A stretch of 64,000 nt of DNA from Brucella haematophila (GTDB lineage Bacteria; Pseudomonadota; Alphaproteobacteria; Rhizobiales; Rhizobiaceae), in NCBI RefSeq assembly GCF_005938105.1, contig NZ_VCPE01000011.1, positions 152,704 to 216,703 on the forward strand, given 5' to 3'. Position 1 is the stretch's first letter; each line of letters opens with the position of its first letter. Both the position numbers and the translations under genes were made by a program. Positions 36,830-45,328 of this stretch are shown piece after piece. The notes below the pieces were generated by a model, which searched no databases, was not told the DNA's origin, and worked only from the letters and a program-made list of their open reading frames with translations.

Positions 36830-38289
36830 TATTCGTGACCTCCCTCAAAAGATGCTGCAAGCACGTTCTTTTCCGTAATGTCTTCGCCGGTCAGTTCCGC
36901 AACGATAGCGCCGTCGCGGAAAACATAGACGCGGTCACAAAGTTCGATTTCATCCATCTCGGTGGAGTACCAGACAAAGGTGCGTCCGTTTTCTGCTTCA
37001 TGGCGCAGGATTTCATAGACTTCCTGCTTGGTGCCGACATCGACGCCGCGCATCGGGTCGTCCATCAAAATGGCGTTGGCGCTGGTCGCCAGCGCGCGGG
37101 CAAAAAGCACCTTCTGCTGGTTGCCACCTGAAAGCGACAGGATGCGGTTGCCCATATCCGGCGTGCGGATCTGGATGCGGTCTTTCCACTGGCCGCCAAG
37201 CGCGTCTTCGCGCTTCTGGTCAACGAGCTTTGCCGACGACAGCCGGTCCAGCGAGCCGATGGTGAGATTGTGCAGAATGCTCCACAGCGGGAAAGTGCCG
37301 TTGAGGCTGCGATCGCCTGCCACGAATGCGATTTCGCATGTGCGGGCCGGAACCCAGTTCGGCCGCCGCGCATAGTAAAGATCGAGCAGCATCTTGGTCT
37401 GCCCGTGTCCGGCGAGACCGGCGAGACCGATGACTTCGCCCTTGAATGCCTGAAACGGCTTGATGTCGCTGGCACGCTTGGCAAAGGACAGAACGGGCGT
37501 GCCGCTCGCATCGGTCTTTGTAACGCGGCGCGCCGTTTTCTCGCGCTCGACGCTGCCCATGGCTTCGACGAGGCTGCGATTGGTGAAATCGCTGGCCGCA
37601 CGATTGGCCACGACCTTGCCGTCCTTCATCACGACGATGCGGTCAGAAGTCGTGAGGATTTCGCCCAGCATATGCGAAATCAGGATAACGGAGCCTCCGG
37701 TGCCGACGAAACGGCGCACATAGGCCATCAGCTGCGCAGCAATGCCAGCGTCGAGCGAGGAGGTGGGTTCATCGAGAATGACAAGCTTTGGCGCAGTGCC
37801 CGGCGCGGTGAAGTTGATGGCGATTTCCACCATCTGCCGCTCGGCAATGGAAAGCTCATCGATGGTGGAAGTGCAGTCGATTTTGTGGCCGGGGAAAATC
37901 GCGTCGAGCTTTTTTGCAATCAGTTCGACGGCCTTGCCGCGCCAGCTCGCGCCGGTCAGGTCGCGCTGCATGATGCGGACATTTTCGGCAATGGTGAGGT
38001 TTGGAAACAGCGACAATTCCTGAAACACGCAGCGTACGCCATGCTTGCGTGCCATCGTCACGCCATGTCCCGCTTCGCCGTGATAGGAAATGCTGCCCTC
38101 ATGCGGGGAAAGCCCGCCATTGATGACATTGACGATGGTGGATTTGCCAGCGCCATTATGGCCGACCAACCCCACGCATTCGCCTTCGCGGATCACGAGT
38201 TCGGCGCCATCCAGTGCTTTTACCGCACCGAACTGCACGCGAATATTGCGCGCGGCGACGACCTCCTGTTTCTCTGCTGTTTCTGTCAT
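36829..38289 (-). CDS. CUT2 sugar ABC transporter ATP-binding protein
   Basis: A 486-residue double ATPase. Domain 1 is intact: GLVGHNGAGKSTIVN, LSIAERQMVEIAINF, VILDEPTSSLD. Domain 2 has a degenerate Walker A (LAGHGQTKMLLDLY) but a good signature (LSGGNQQKVLFARAL) and DPMRGVDVG, where Asp-Glu-Pro is replaced by Asp-Asp-Pro (MDDPMRG). The second site is therefore probably weakly catalytic, common in this class. The ATG at 38289 is used because it starts the usual N-terminus; the longer open frame reaches into the SBP-ATPase gap. Confidence 0.92.
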   Translation of the reverse strand: MTETAEKQEVVAARNIRVQFGAVKALDGAELVIREGECVGLVGHNGAGKSTIVNVINGGLSPHEGSISYHGEAGHGVTMARKHGVRCVFQELSLFPNLTIAENVRIMQRDLTGASWRGKAVELIAKKLDAIFPGHKIDCTSTIDELSIAERQMVEIAINFTAPGTAPKLVILDEPTSSLDAGIAAQLMAYVRRFVGTGGSVILISHMLGEILTTSDRIVVMKDGKVVANRAASDFTNRSLVEAMGSVEREKTARRVTKTDASGTPVLSFAKRASDIKPFQAFKGEVIGLAGLAGHGQTKMLLDLYYARRPNWVPARTCEIAFVAGDRSLNGTFPLWSILHNLTIGSLDRLSSAKLVDQKREDALGGQWKDRIQIRTPDMGNRILSLSGGNQQKVLFARALATSANAILMDDPMRGVDVGTKQEVYEILRHEAENGRTFVWYSTEMDEIELCDRVYVFRDGAIVAELTGEDITEKNVLAASFEGGHE

Positions 38290-38374
38290 ACACTCAACTA
38301 ACGATTGGACGTTTCCGGCGAAGCCAGCAAAGGGCTTGGCCGTCGGAAAGGCGTCAAAGTAAAGGGACAAAGAA

Positions 38375-38396
38375 GGGGCGAGGATGAACTCGCCCC
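38375..38396 (-). terminator. Stem-loop between the binding-protein and ATPase genes
   Basis: GGGGCGAG pairs perfectly with CTCGCCCC around six bases, 22 bp after the binding-protein stop. Only a short T-rich tail (TTCTTT) follows on the minus strand, so partial termination or mRNA protection is likely, giving more binding protein than ATPase. Confidence 0.65.
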
Positions 38397-38417
38397 TCAT
38401 GTTTTGGGCCGATCCGC

Positions 38418-39434
38418 TTATTTCGCGGCGTCGATGACCTTCTGTGCGTCTTCAAGCGCATATTCGACATTGGCAACGCCACCCTTCTGGGTGTTGGCCA
38501 GATCCTTGTCGAGCGATTCCTGGCTGACGCTGAGGAATGGAACGACGAGGTCCTTCTTCACTTCCTTGCCGTCAAGAATCTGCTGTGCGACCCAGAAAGC
38601 CAGCGTGGACACGCCTGGTGCAATCGAAACCGACATGGTTTCGTAGCCGTTGGCGTCCTTCTGCTGCTTCCACCACTGCAGTTCGTCTTCACGGTTGCCC
38701 ATGATAATGGTCGGCGTTTCGCGCTTGGCGGCAGCAAAGGCCTGTGCGGCGCCGTAGCCGTCGCCACCCTGCGTTACAACAGCGTCGACTTTCGGCAGGC
38801 TTGGCAGGATACCGGCAACGGCGCGCTGCGCAACGTCGGCAGCCCAGTCACCGTTGACCGAACCGACAACTTTGAACTTCGGATGCTTCTTCACGCCTTC
38901 TTCGATACCGGCATGGATGTTGTCATCGACCGAAACACCGGCGAGGCCGCGAATTTCAAGCAGGTTACCGCCATCGGGGTAACGCTTTGCGAGATAATCG
39001 ATCTGGCCTTCGCCCATGGCCTTGAAATCGACTGCGATGCGCCATGCGCAAGGCTCGGTGACAATGCCGTCGAAGGAAACGACGGTGATGCCTGCATCGC
39101 AGGCTTCCTTCACAGCACCGTTCAGAGCGGTCGGCGAAGCGGCGTTGATGACGATGGCGTCATAGCCCTGCAAGATCATGTTCTGGATCTGGGCGGCCTG
39201 TTCCGTCGCCTGATTTTCAGCGGTCGTGAACGGGTCGGCGGCAGCCACCACACCAGCCTTCACGGCTTCCTTGGTAATCTTGTCCCAGCTTTGCAGCATG
39301 GCCTGACGCCAGGAATTGCCTGCATAATTGTTCGAGAACGCAATCTTCTTCGACGAAGTGTCGGCGAGCGCGCTGCCAGCCGCAAGAACGCCTGCCAGAG
39401 CCGCAGACGCAAAAAGGATTTTCCCAAGCTTCAT
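38418..39434 (-). CDS. Periplasmic sugar-binding protein, CUT2 ABC transporter
   Basis: A 338-residue binding protein with signal peptide LFASAALAGVLAAGSALA, mature start near ADTSSKKIAFSNNYAGNSWRQ. The sugar-binding fold shows MILQGYDAIVINAASPTAL, VVSFDGIVTEPCAWRIAVDF and DAVVTQGGDGYGAAQAFAA. The ATG at 39434 follows GGGAGG at the right distance; the open frame reaches far upstream without support. First gene of its operon, facing the two-component system across 524 bp that contain two matching dyads. The ligand is probably a pentose or hexose, unproven. Confidence 0.9.
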   Translation of the reverse strand: MKLGKILFASAALAGVLAAGSALADTSSKKIAFSNNYAGNSWRQAMLQSWDKITKEAVKAGVVAAADPFTTAENQATEQAAQIQNMILQGYDAIVINAASPTALNGAVKEACDAGITVVSFDGIVTEPCAWRIAVDFKAMGEGQIDYLAKRYPDGGNLLEIRGLAGVSVDDNIHAGIEEGVKKHPKFKVVGSVNGDWAADVAQRAVAGILPSLPKVDAVVTQGGDGYGAAQAFAAAKRETPTIIMGNREDELQWWKQQKDANGYETMSVSIAPGVSTLAFWVAQQILDGKEVKKDLVVPFLSVSQESLDKDLANTQKGGVANVEYALEDAQKVIDAAK

Positions 39435-39648
39435 TATTTCCTCCCGGTTGCAAATATTCCGCCCCGCAGCGCCCCTGCGCTTCGGTTCGTTTAAACTCGA
39501 AATTGGTGCGAAGCCTCCCGCACCGCCGCTCCTCAACGGCACCAACCGCAATTGACGTGATTTCACTCTTGTCTTGCGGGCAATTTTCTGGTGAAGCGAA
39601 GATGGAAGAAGCGGCGCGGTCTGTGAAGGCCGAATGCAGCAACTGAGC

Positions 39649-39683
39649 TGCGGGTTCCCGCAGCAAAATTGCGGTTTCCCGCA
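39649..39683. promoter_or_regulatory. Paired dyads, probable response-regulator sites
   Basis: TGCGGGTTCCCGCA (39649-39662) and TGCGGTTTCCCGCA (39670-39683) differ by one base and are 21 bp apart, two helical turns. They lie between the ABC operon and the two-component system, so binding by the LuxR-type regulator at 41280-42005 is the simplest reading. Confidence 0.5.
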
Positions 39684-39714
39684 AGACGGGCGCAGGAGAA
39701 CGCGGCGTATTATA

Positions 39715-39913
39715 AGAGCCTGTTCCAAAAGTCGCCCTGTGTGGCTGCAAATGGCAATTTGAGATTTGCTTTCGCATAATCTGAACCGAAAAGTCTGCAA
39801 CTTTTCGGGATTATGCGAGGCTTCCGGTGCTCACGTACCCAAAAGTACGCTCCGCTCCGGTACTCGAAAATCACCATTTTCGCACACACATGCCGCTTTT
39901 TGATTCAGGCTCT
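39715..39913. repeat. Palindromic mosaic repeat, long copy
   Basis: The ends are AGAGCCTG and CAGGCTCT, and the whole element is an imperfect palindrome. The 143-bp copy at 54741-54883 matches it closely. This copy carries about 56 extra bp with a nested hairpin (GCATAAT/ATTATGC at 39774-39816, inside it CGAAAAGT/ACTTTTCG). It encodes no protein and resembles the short Brucella repeat elements (Bru-RS class), a comparison from memory. Confidence 0.8.
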
Positions 39914-39958
39914 AAGTCTCGTACAGATGAGCGTAACTTGCGTTTGGAGGAGAAACGC

Positions 39959-41299
39959 TTGGCCGAACTCGCGCCCAGACAGCAGGATAGCAAGCACGAT
40001 CACCGGCAGGCCGAAAGCCTCCTTGATCATTACCTGAATATTTCCCGTCTTCTGGCGGGGCAGCTCGATTTCGATTCCATCATTCAGGCGGTGGCGGCAG
40101 AGATTGCCTGCATCTTGCCCTATGATCATCTCGACGTCTGCATCAAGATGCTCGATGGTAAGTTCCACATTGCCTATGAGGCCGGTATTGCGACCGCCTG
40201 GAGCCGCAATCCGCCAGCGCTTTTGTCTGGCAGTCCGATCCGTACCCTGTTGTCCGGCGAGGCGGGATATCTCCTGACCGACGATGCGCGCACCGATCCG
40301 CGTTTTCATTTCGAAGGGTCATTTTCCAGCCCGATCATCGAGCATGATCTCAAGGGCCGCGTCCATGTTCCGCTCAAGGCGCAGGGCGATATCATCGGCG
40401 CGCTGAGCTGTTCCAGCCTGACGCCTGCCTGCTATTCCATGCGCGACGTTGAAAACGGGCAGTCGATCGCCGATCTTCTCGCGCCTTACTTTTTCGCCAT
40501 TCGCGCCGCCGAGCAGGCCAAGCGTTCGGCCATTGTGGAAACGGAAGCCCGCGCCCGCGAGGAGGGCTTGCGGTCAGGTGCGCTGAAACTGACCGAGGCC
40601 TTGGAAACCGAACGGCACCGCATCGGCATGGATTTGCATGACCAGACGCTGGCCGATCTGACCCGGCTTGCTCGCCACGTCGAGCGGCTCACCCGCGCAC
40701 CGGATCTTTCCGGTGAACAGCTGGAGCCGCTGTTTCGCGGTCTCCAGCATTGCATGCGCGATCTGCGGCAGATCATCGAGGAGGCCAAGCCCTCCATTCT
40801 CCAGTTATTCGGTTTCGTTCAGGCCACGGAAAACCATCTCGACCGTTCGGTGCGCGACAGCGATGCGGCGATTGAATGGACGCTGGACGACCAGAGCGAC
40901 GGCATGGCCGACAGGCTGGAAGAAACGGTGGCGACATCGCTGTTTCGCATCGTTCAGGAAGCGATCAACAATGTCATCCGCCATGCTCATGCCAGCGAAT
41001 TGCGGGTGAAGCTGAGCGACCGGAGCGGGCGGCTTCTGGTGGAAGTGATCGATAATGGTATCGGGACGGACCGGCCAGCCCAGCGTCCCGGATCGGTATC
41101 GGAACTGACGCCCGAACTCACCCCCGAACTTACATTGGGTCACGGCATCGACAATATGCGCACCCGCGCGCGGCTGATTTCAGCAGGTTTCGCCATCCGA
41201 AAAAATGCGACAGGCCCGGGAACCAGTGTAACGGTGCTTTTGCCGCCGGAAATGTGCAAACCGATGAATGGAGAGAGTGATGCAGGTTCTGATCGTTGA
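39959..41299 (+). CDS. GAF-domain histidine kinase (HisKA_3 type)
   Basis: A 446-residue sensor kinase without membrane segments, so it senses a cytoplasmic signal. A GAF domain spans about residues 25-190 (LDFDSIIQAVAAEIACILPYDHLDV to ADLLAPYFFAI). A HisKA_3 dimerisation domain follows with MDLHDQTLADLTRLARHVERL (phosphorylated His 227). The ATPase has RIVQEAINNVIRHAHA (N box), EVIDNGIG and GHGIDNMRTRARLI. I start it at TTG 39959 because GGAGGAG is six bases ahead; the frame continues upstream only through the palindromic repeat. The 3' end overlaps the response regulator by 20 bp. Confidence 0.88.
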   Translation: MAELAPRQQDSKHDHRQAESLLDHYLNISRLLAGQLDFDSIIQAVAAEIACILPYDHLDVCIKMLDGKFHIAYEAGIATAWSRNPPALLSGSPIRTLLSGEAGYLLTDDARTDPRFHFEGSFSSPIIEHDLKGRVHVPLKAQGDIIGALSCSSLTPACYSMRDVENGQSIADLLAPYFFAIRAAEQAKRSAIVETEARAREEGLRSGALKLTEALETERHRIGMDLHDQTLADLTRLARHVERLTRAPDLSGEQLEPLFRGLQHCMRDLRQIIEEAKPSILQLFGFVQATENHLDRSVRDSDAAIEWTLDDQSDGMADRLEETVATSLFRIVQEAINNVIRHAHASELRVKLSDRSGRLLVEVIDNGIGTDRPAQRPGSVSELTPELTPELTLGHGIDNMRTRARLISAGFAIRKNATGPGTSVTVLLPPEMCKPMNGESDAGSDR

Positions 41300-42005
41300 G
41301 GATGACCCGCTGCATCGCACTTATCTGGGCGAGGCGGTACGGGCGGCACTGCCGGAATGCAGCGACATTTTCGAGGCTGGAAACGGGTCGGCGGGCGAGA
41401 AACTGGCGCGCCAGCATCGCGATGCGCATATCGTGATGGATTTGCAGATGAATGGTCGCAACGGCATTGAGGCGGCGCGCACGATCTGGAAGGAAAACCC
41501 CGAAACCCGCATCCTGTTCTGGTCGAACTATGCCGATGAGGCCTATGTGCGCGGCGTGTCGCGCATCGTGCCGGAAGGTGCGGCCTATGGTTATGTGCTG
41601 AAATCGGCCTCCGACGACAAGCTGCGGCTGGCGCTGCGCAGCATTTTCGTTGAGGCGCAATGCGTCGTCGATCGGGAAGTGCGCGGCTTGCAGCAGAAGA
41701 GCCTCAGCCATGCCAGCGGCTTTACCGAGAGCGAATATGAAATCCTGATTGATATCGCGCTGGGCCTGACAGACAAGATGATTGCGCGCCGTCGCAATCT
41801 GTCGCTGCGCAGCGTTCAAAATCGTCTACAGCAGCTTTATGAAAAGCTCGGCGTCTATCAGGAAAAGAGCGATACCGACGAGGGACGGTTCAATTTTCGC
41901 GCCCGCGCCGTGACCGTGGCGCTGTTGCGCAAATTGTTGAATTACAGCGCACTGGAGCGTGCGGAAGCCGAGCTCAACGAATGGCTGAGCCGACAATCCG
42001 CTTAA
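41280..42005 (+). CDS. LuxR-type response regulator
   Basis: A 241-residue regulator. The receiver domain has acidic pocket VEDDP near the N-terminus, phospho-acceptor Asp 54 in IVMDLQMNGRNGIEA and conserved Lys in YVLKSASDDKL. The C-terminal helix-turn-helix is GerE-like: FTESEYEILIDIALGLTDKMIARRRNLSLRSVQNRLQQLYEKLGV. An extra tail of about 45 residues follows. The ATG at 41280 is preceded by GGAGAG and lies inside the kinase gene. Probably controls the divergent sugar ABC operon. Confidence 0.92.
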   Translation: MQVLIVEDDPLHRTYLGEAVRAALPECSDIFEAGNGSAGEKLARQHRDAHIVMDLQMNGRNGIEAARTIWKENPETRILFWSNYADEAYVRGVSRIVPEGAAYGYVLKSASDDKLRLALRSIFVEAQCVVDREVRGLQQKSLSHASGFTESEYEILIDIALGLTDKMIARRRNLSLRSVQNRLQQLYEKLGVYQEKSDTDEGRFNFRARAVTVALLRKLLNYSALERAEAELNEWLSRQSA

Positions 42006-42011
42006 CGCGGA

Positions 42012-42941
42012 TTACGTCCAGAAGTAACGCACGAAGTGAAAGAACACCGGCGCTGAAAAGACAAGGCTGTCGGCGCGGTCGAGCATGCCGCCATGGCCCT
42101 CGATCATGTGGCCCCAATCCTTGACGCCCCGGTCGCGCTTGATTGCCGAGGCCACCAGCCCGCCAAAAAAGCCCATGACGCAAGAGACCGCCGCCAGCGC
42201 GCCCGCCTGAAGCGGTGAGAAAGGCGTCAACCAGGCAAGCCCTGCGCCGAGCAGTGATGCACTGGCCACGCCGCCGACAAAGCCTTCCCAGGTCTTGGAG
42301 GGCGAGATATTCGGCGCGATGCGATGCCTGCCGAACAGTTTGCCGAACACATATTGCAGCACGTCGCTGCCCTGCACAGTTGCGACCAGAAAAGCGATCA
42401 GCAGCAGTTTTTCACTGTCATAGCCGGGGATATCCAGCGTCATCAGCGCCGGAACATGGCTGATGCAATAGACCGACAGCATGATGCCCCATTGCTGTTC
42501 GCTGATGCGTTCGAGAAAGCGCGACGTATCGCCGGAAAGCGCGGTCAGCACTGGCATGGCGAGGAAGCAATAGACCGGGATGAAAATCGAATAGAGGCCA
42601 TACCATTCGATCCAGATCAGATAATATTGCACCGGAATGACCAGCAGAAACATGCCGAGCAGGATGCGGTGGTCGCTGCGGCGGGTCTGGGTCAGCGTCA
42701 CATATTCGCGCAGCGACGCGAAGGAGACGAGCGCGAACAAAATGATCACGCCGCCTTTGCCGAAAAGGAAGGCAATGCACATGGCCGCGACCATGATCCA
42801 CCATGCCTTGATACGGGCATTGAGGTTGACCAGTGTGGATGAAAGCGGCTTCGGCGCGCGCCAGGACAGAACGGCGGCGACGAGGCTTGCTGTTCCCAGA
42901 ACGCCCATAAGGCCGATGAATAATTGGGTTGTTTCGCTCAT
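42012..42941 (-). CDS. CDP-diglyceride synthase-like protein (CdsA family, YnbB-like)
   Basis: A 309-residue multi-spanning membrane protein that should make CDP-diacylglycerol from phosphatidate and CTP. The signature lies near the C-terminus: GSDVLQYVFGKLFGRHRIAPNISPSKTWEGFVGG and KRDRGVKDWGHMIEGHGGMLDRADSLVF. These hold the conserved SPSKTWEG, KD and GHGG-DR-DS elements. A housekeeping cdsA is expected elsewhere, so this is probably a dedicated paralogue. The ATG at 42941 overlaps the acyltransferase stop (ATGA). Last gene of a five-gene operon. Confidence 0.9.
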   Translation of the reverse strand: MSETTQLFIGLMGVLGTASLVAAVLSWRAPKPLSSTLVNLNARIKAWWIMVAAMCIAFLFGKGGVIILFALVSFASLREYVTLTQTRRSDHRILLGMFLLVIPVQYYLIWIEWYGLYSIFIPVYCFLAMPVLTALSGDTSRFLERISEQQWGIMLSVYCISHVPALMTLDIPGYDSEKLLLIAFLVATVQGSDVLQYVFGKLFGRHRIAPNISPSKTWEGFVGGVASASLLGAGLAWLTPFSPLQAGALAAVSCVMGFFGGLVASAIKRDRGVKDWGHMIEGHGGMLDRADSLVFSAPVFFHFVRYFWT

Positions 42942-43591
42942 GGGCGGTTCCCGTTTCTGGGCTGTATATCGAGAAGTTGCTGGCGGGCTCGCGTCAGAAA
43001 TTCCTTGCGGTCCTCGCCGTCGCCAAGTTGCACCGGCGCGCCGAAAACGACACGGCACAGCAAAGGCACCGGCAGGGCGGCGCCTTTCGGCAGCACCCGC
43101 GACATGTTCTCGATCCAGCAGGGGACGAACTCGACATCGGGCCGCGCCAGCGCGAGATTGTAGAGACCGGAGCGAAAACGCAGCAGCGGCTCGTCCGTCA
43201 TGTTGCGTGTGCCTTCCGGGAAGATGATCAGCGAATGGCCATCGGCCAGCGCGGTCAGCATCACTTCCATCGGGTCTTGCGTGCGCTCCACCCAGTTTCG
43301 TTCAACCAGAACCGTGCGCAGCAGCACTTCGGCCATGAATTGCCGCACGCGATTGGCGCGCCAGTAGTCTGCGCCCGCCACGGCACGGGTGCGCGCCCGT
43401 TCCTCCTGATCGAGGCAGGAGGCAAGCAGGATGAAATCGCCATGGCTGGTGTGGTTGGCATAATAGATGCGCTGGTTGCGCGATGGCCCCGTGCCGCTCC
43501 AGATCGGTCGCACGCCGGTGATGCCGCGTGACAGGATGGCGAGCAACGAGCCGAACAAAGATTGCACCTGATGACGAATGATGGTGCGCAT
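42938..43591 (-). CDS. PlsC-like glycerolipid acyltransferase
   Basis: A 217-residue 1-acylglycerol-3-phosphate acyltransferase-like protein. The catalytic motif is NHTSHGDF (HX4D) near residue 46 and the phosphate-binding motif is IIFPEGTRN near residue 126; VPCWIEN is block IV. The ATG at 43591 follows the upstream stop by one base; the longer open frame to 43795 lies within that gene and is not family-like. It would supply an acylated lipid to the CdsA-like protein encoded immediately downstream. Confidence 0.88.
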   Translation of the reverse strand: MRTIIRHQVQSLFGSLLAILSRGITGVRPIWSGTGPSRNQRIYYANHTSHGDFILLASCLDQEERARTRAVAGADYWRANRVRQFMAEVLLRTVLVERNWVERTQDPMEVMLTALADGHSLIIFPEGTRNMTDEPLLRFRSGLYNLALARPDVEFVPCWIENMSRVLPKGAALPVPLLCRVVFGAPVQLGDGEDRKEFLTRARQQLLDIQPRNGNRP

Positions 43592-43592
43592 G

Positions 43593-44018
43593 TCAGAACT
43601 CCGCGCCCGGCGGCAAAAGCGCCAGCAGGCTGAACAGGACGATAGCCAGTCCGAGAAAAAGATTGAGACGCCGGGCAATGCGGCGCGATCCCGCAATGCG
43701 GTCGCAGAGCGGTCGCACGGCCGGTTGTTTTGTGCGCAGGCCCATCCGTTCCAGAATGGAATCGACCTCCGCAAGGGCTGCCTTTTCATCGTCACCAGCG
43801 GCGATCATCCGAAACAGGGCGGCGTCGAACAGAAGATGCGCGGCAATGCCCAGCGCAATCAATGCGCTTGCCAGTAGCGCTGGCCAGATCAGCCAGAAGG
43901 CAAGGTCGTGCTGCGCGCGCACAAACGGCGCGACACCGATCAGAACAATCGCGATGCCAAGCCCGATAAAGGCGTGGCTGCGCAGGGCTTTGGCGCTATA
44001 TGCGGCTGGAGAGGTCAT
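43593..44018 (-). CDS. Small membrane protein of unknown function
   Basis: A 141-residue protein not recognised as a named family. Three hydrophobic segments are visible: FIGLGIAIVLIGVAPFV, LAFWLIWPALLASALIALGIAAHLLF, and, at the C-terminus, RLNLFLGLAIVLFSLLALL. Between the second and third is a polar loop of about 50 residues with Lys/Arg-rich parts (ERMGLRTKQPAVRPLCDRIAGSRRIARR). It overlaps the preceding phosphatase gene by 4 bp and ends one base before plsC, so it belongs to the lipid operon. It could be a scaffold or subunit for the membrane enzymes; this is a guess. Confidence 0.7.
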   Translation of the reverse strand: MTSPAAYSAKALRSHAFIGLGIAIVLIGVAPFVRAQHDLAFWLIWPALLASALIALGIAAHLLFDAALFRMIAAGDDEKAALAEVDSILERMGLRTKQPAVRPLCDRIAGSRRIARRLNLFLGLAIVLFSLLALLPPGAEF

Positions 44019-45328
44019 TCCCGCACCTCATGCGAGTGCGGGCGGAGCGGCCAGCCCTTGGCGCGGATAAGGTTTTCGGCCTCACGGGCGCTGGTCGCAT
44101 GTCCAGATTGCACCAGCCAGTCAACGGCGACCGTAGCGCTTCGCTGGAAACCAAGCGCACAGCAGATCAGGACCGGGCCTGTATGACGGGCGGCCTCGAC
44201 AGCATCGGCGGCGAGCCGAAGCTTTTCCGGCGACGGCGGCAGCAGATCCATGGCACATAAGCTCTTCCAGTCTTCCACACCGCGCGGGGCGACCATTTCG
44301 GCGGCAAGATCGATGACAGTCGTGAAGGCGTGGGCTTCGCTTTTCGAGGGAAAGCGACCGAGAAACACAGTGTCAGTCAAAGCGACGTAGGGCGGCAGTT
44401 TCCGCGTCCATAAACGGATATTGAGGCGTGCAAACAGCCGGTAGGGTGCGAGCAGCCAGCGGCTTGCGAGGGTGACTGTGCCGTCTGTCCGCTTCTGGAA
44501 AATGTCGGGACCGGCACCGAAATAGCCTGCCGCCACGATGGCGAGAGCAAGGGCTGGCCAGAACCAGAAAATCGCATAGCCCGTCAGGCTGAGACCATGG
44601 ATGCCAAGCGCGAGCAACAAAAGCGCGCCCGCCAGATAATAACTGCCGAGACGCCGCGCTTTTGCATTGTCAGTCAGATGAAACCCGGCAAGCGGCGATG
44701 GGCGGGTGCGCGGAAACAGCCAGAGCACGAAAAAGCCAAGCAATGCCCCTGCCGGAATATCGACCGCATGGTGCTGATAGGTCGTCAGCACCGACAGGCC
44801 GATCAGCAGGCACCAGATGTGCCAGACGATGCGAACGCCGCTGCTCATGATGCGGCGCATCTGGTCCCAGATGACAATCAACAGCGCGATATGCAGCGAA
44901 GGCGCCTGATTGAACGGCTTGTCGAAACCGCCCAGCACATCGAACATGAAGCCCGGCAGGCCGGAGGTCTCGGGCTTCACAAAAGTCGCGGTCAGCGGGA
45001 AGGCGACGAAGCAGATAACGGCGATGATCTGCGCTGTCAGATAGCGCTTTGCCAGACGATCCACCTGTTCGGGGCTTTCATTGACGAAAAGCGCAATGGC
45101 GTAGAACAGGTTGACCGACCAATAGGGCACGATGCTCCAGGCGATGAACGGCACGCGGCTTTCCCAGCCAAGCGCCAGATTGGGAACGTCGCTTCGCAGC
45201 GAAGCGAGCCAGTTGGCGGTGCCGTAGGTCAGGTAGAAAAAGGGACCGAGAAACAACAGCCACAGAATGGCGCGCCGGATGACCGGCCGCCGCGATGAAC
45301 CGTCGATTCCCCCCAATGCTGCTGTCAC
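44015..45328 (-). CDS. PAP2-like / dual-specificity phosphatase fusion (YnbD-like)
   Basis: A 437-residue membrane protein with two phosphatase modules. The N-terminal part has about six to eight membrane segments and PAP2 motifs NQAPSLH and TYQHHAVDIPAGALLGF, as in lipid phosphatases and inositol-phosphoceramide synthases. The C-terminal soluble part (about residues 310-437) is a cysteine phosphatase with ICCALGFQRSA, a CX5R loop with Cys 390. The same fusion is known in E. coli YnbD (uncharacterised). GTG at 45328 overlaps the upstream stop as GTGA. Substrates may be a phosphatidyl-phosphate intermediate made by the neighbouring genes. Confidence 0.82.
   Translation of the reverse strand: MTAALGGIDGSSRRPVIRRAILWLLFLGPFFYLTYGTANWLASLRSDVPNLALGWESRVPFIAWSIVPYWSVNLFYAIALFVNESPEQVDRLAKRYLTAQIIAVICFVAFPLTATFVKPETSGLPGFMFDVLGGFDKPFNQAPSLHIALLIVIWDQMRRIMSSGVRIVWHIWCLLIGLSVLTTYQHHAVDIPAGALLGFFVLWLFPRTRPSPLAGFHLTDNAKARRLGSYYLAGALLLLALGIHGLSLTGYAIFWFWPALALAIVAAGYFGAGPDIFQKRTDGTVTLASRWLLAPYRLFARLNIRLWTRKLPPYVALTDTVFLGRFPSKSEAHAFTTVIDLAAEMVAPRGVEDWKSLCAMDLLPPSPEKLRLAADAVEAARHTGPVLICCALGFQRSATVAVDWLVQSGHATSAREAENLIRAKGWPLRPHSHEVRE

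Larger units (their letters stand above)
39435..39958. other. 524-bp divergent control region with operator-like dyads and a mosaic repeat
   Basis: No gene. The left part should hold the binding-protein promoter. Two near-identical dyads sit at 39649-39683, and a 199-bp palindromic mosaic repeat fills 39715-39913. The last 45 bp carry the ribosome site of the histidine kinase (GGAGGAG, 39946-39952). Confidence 0.75.
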
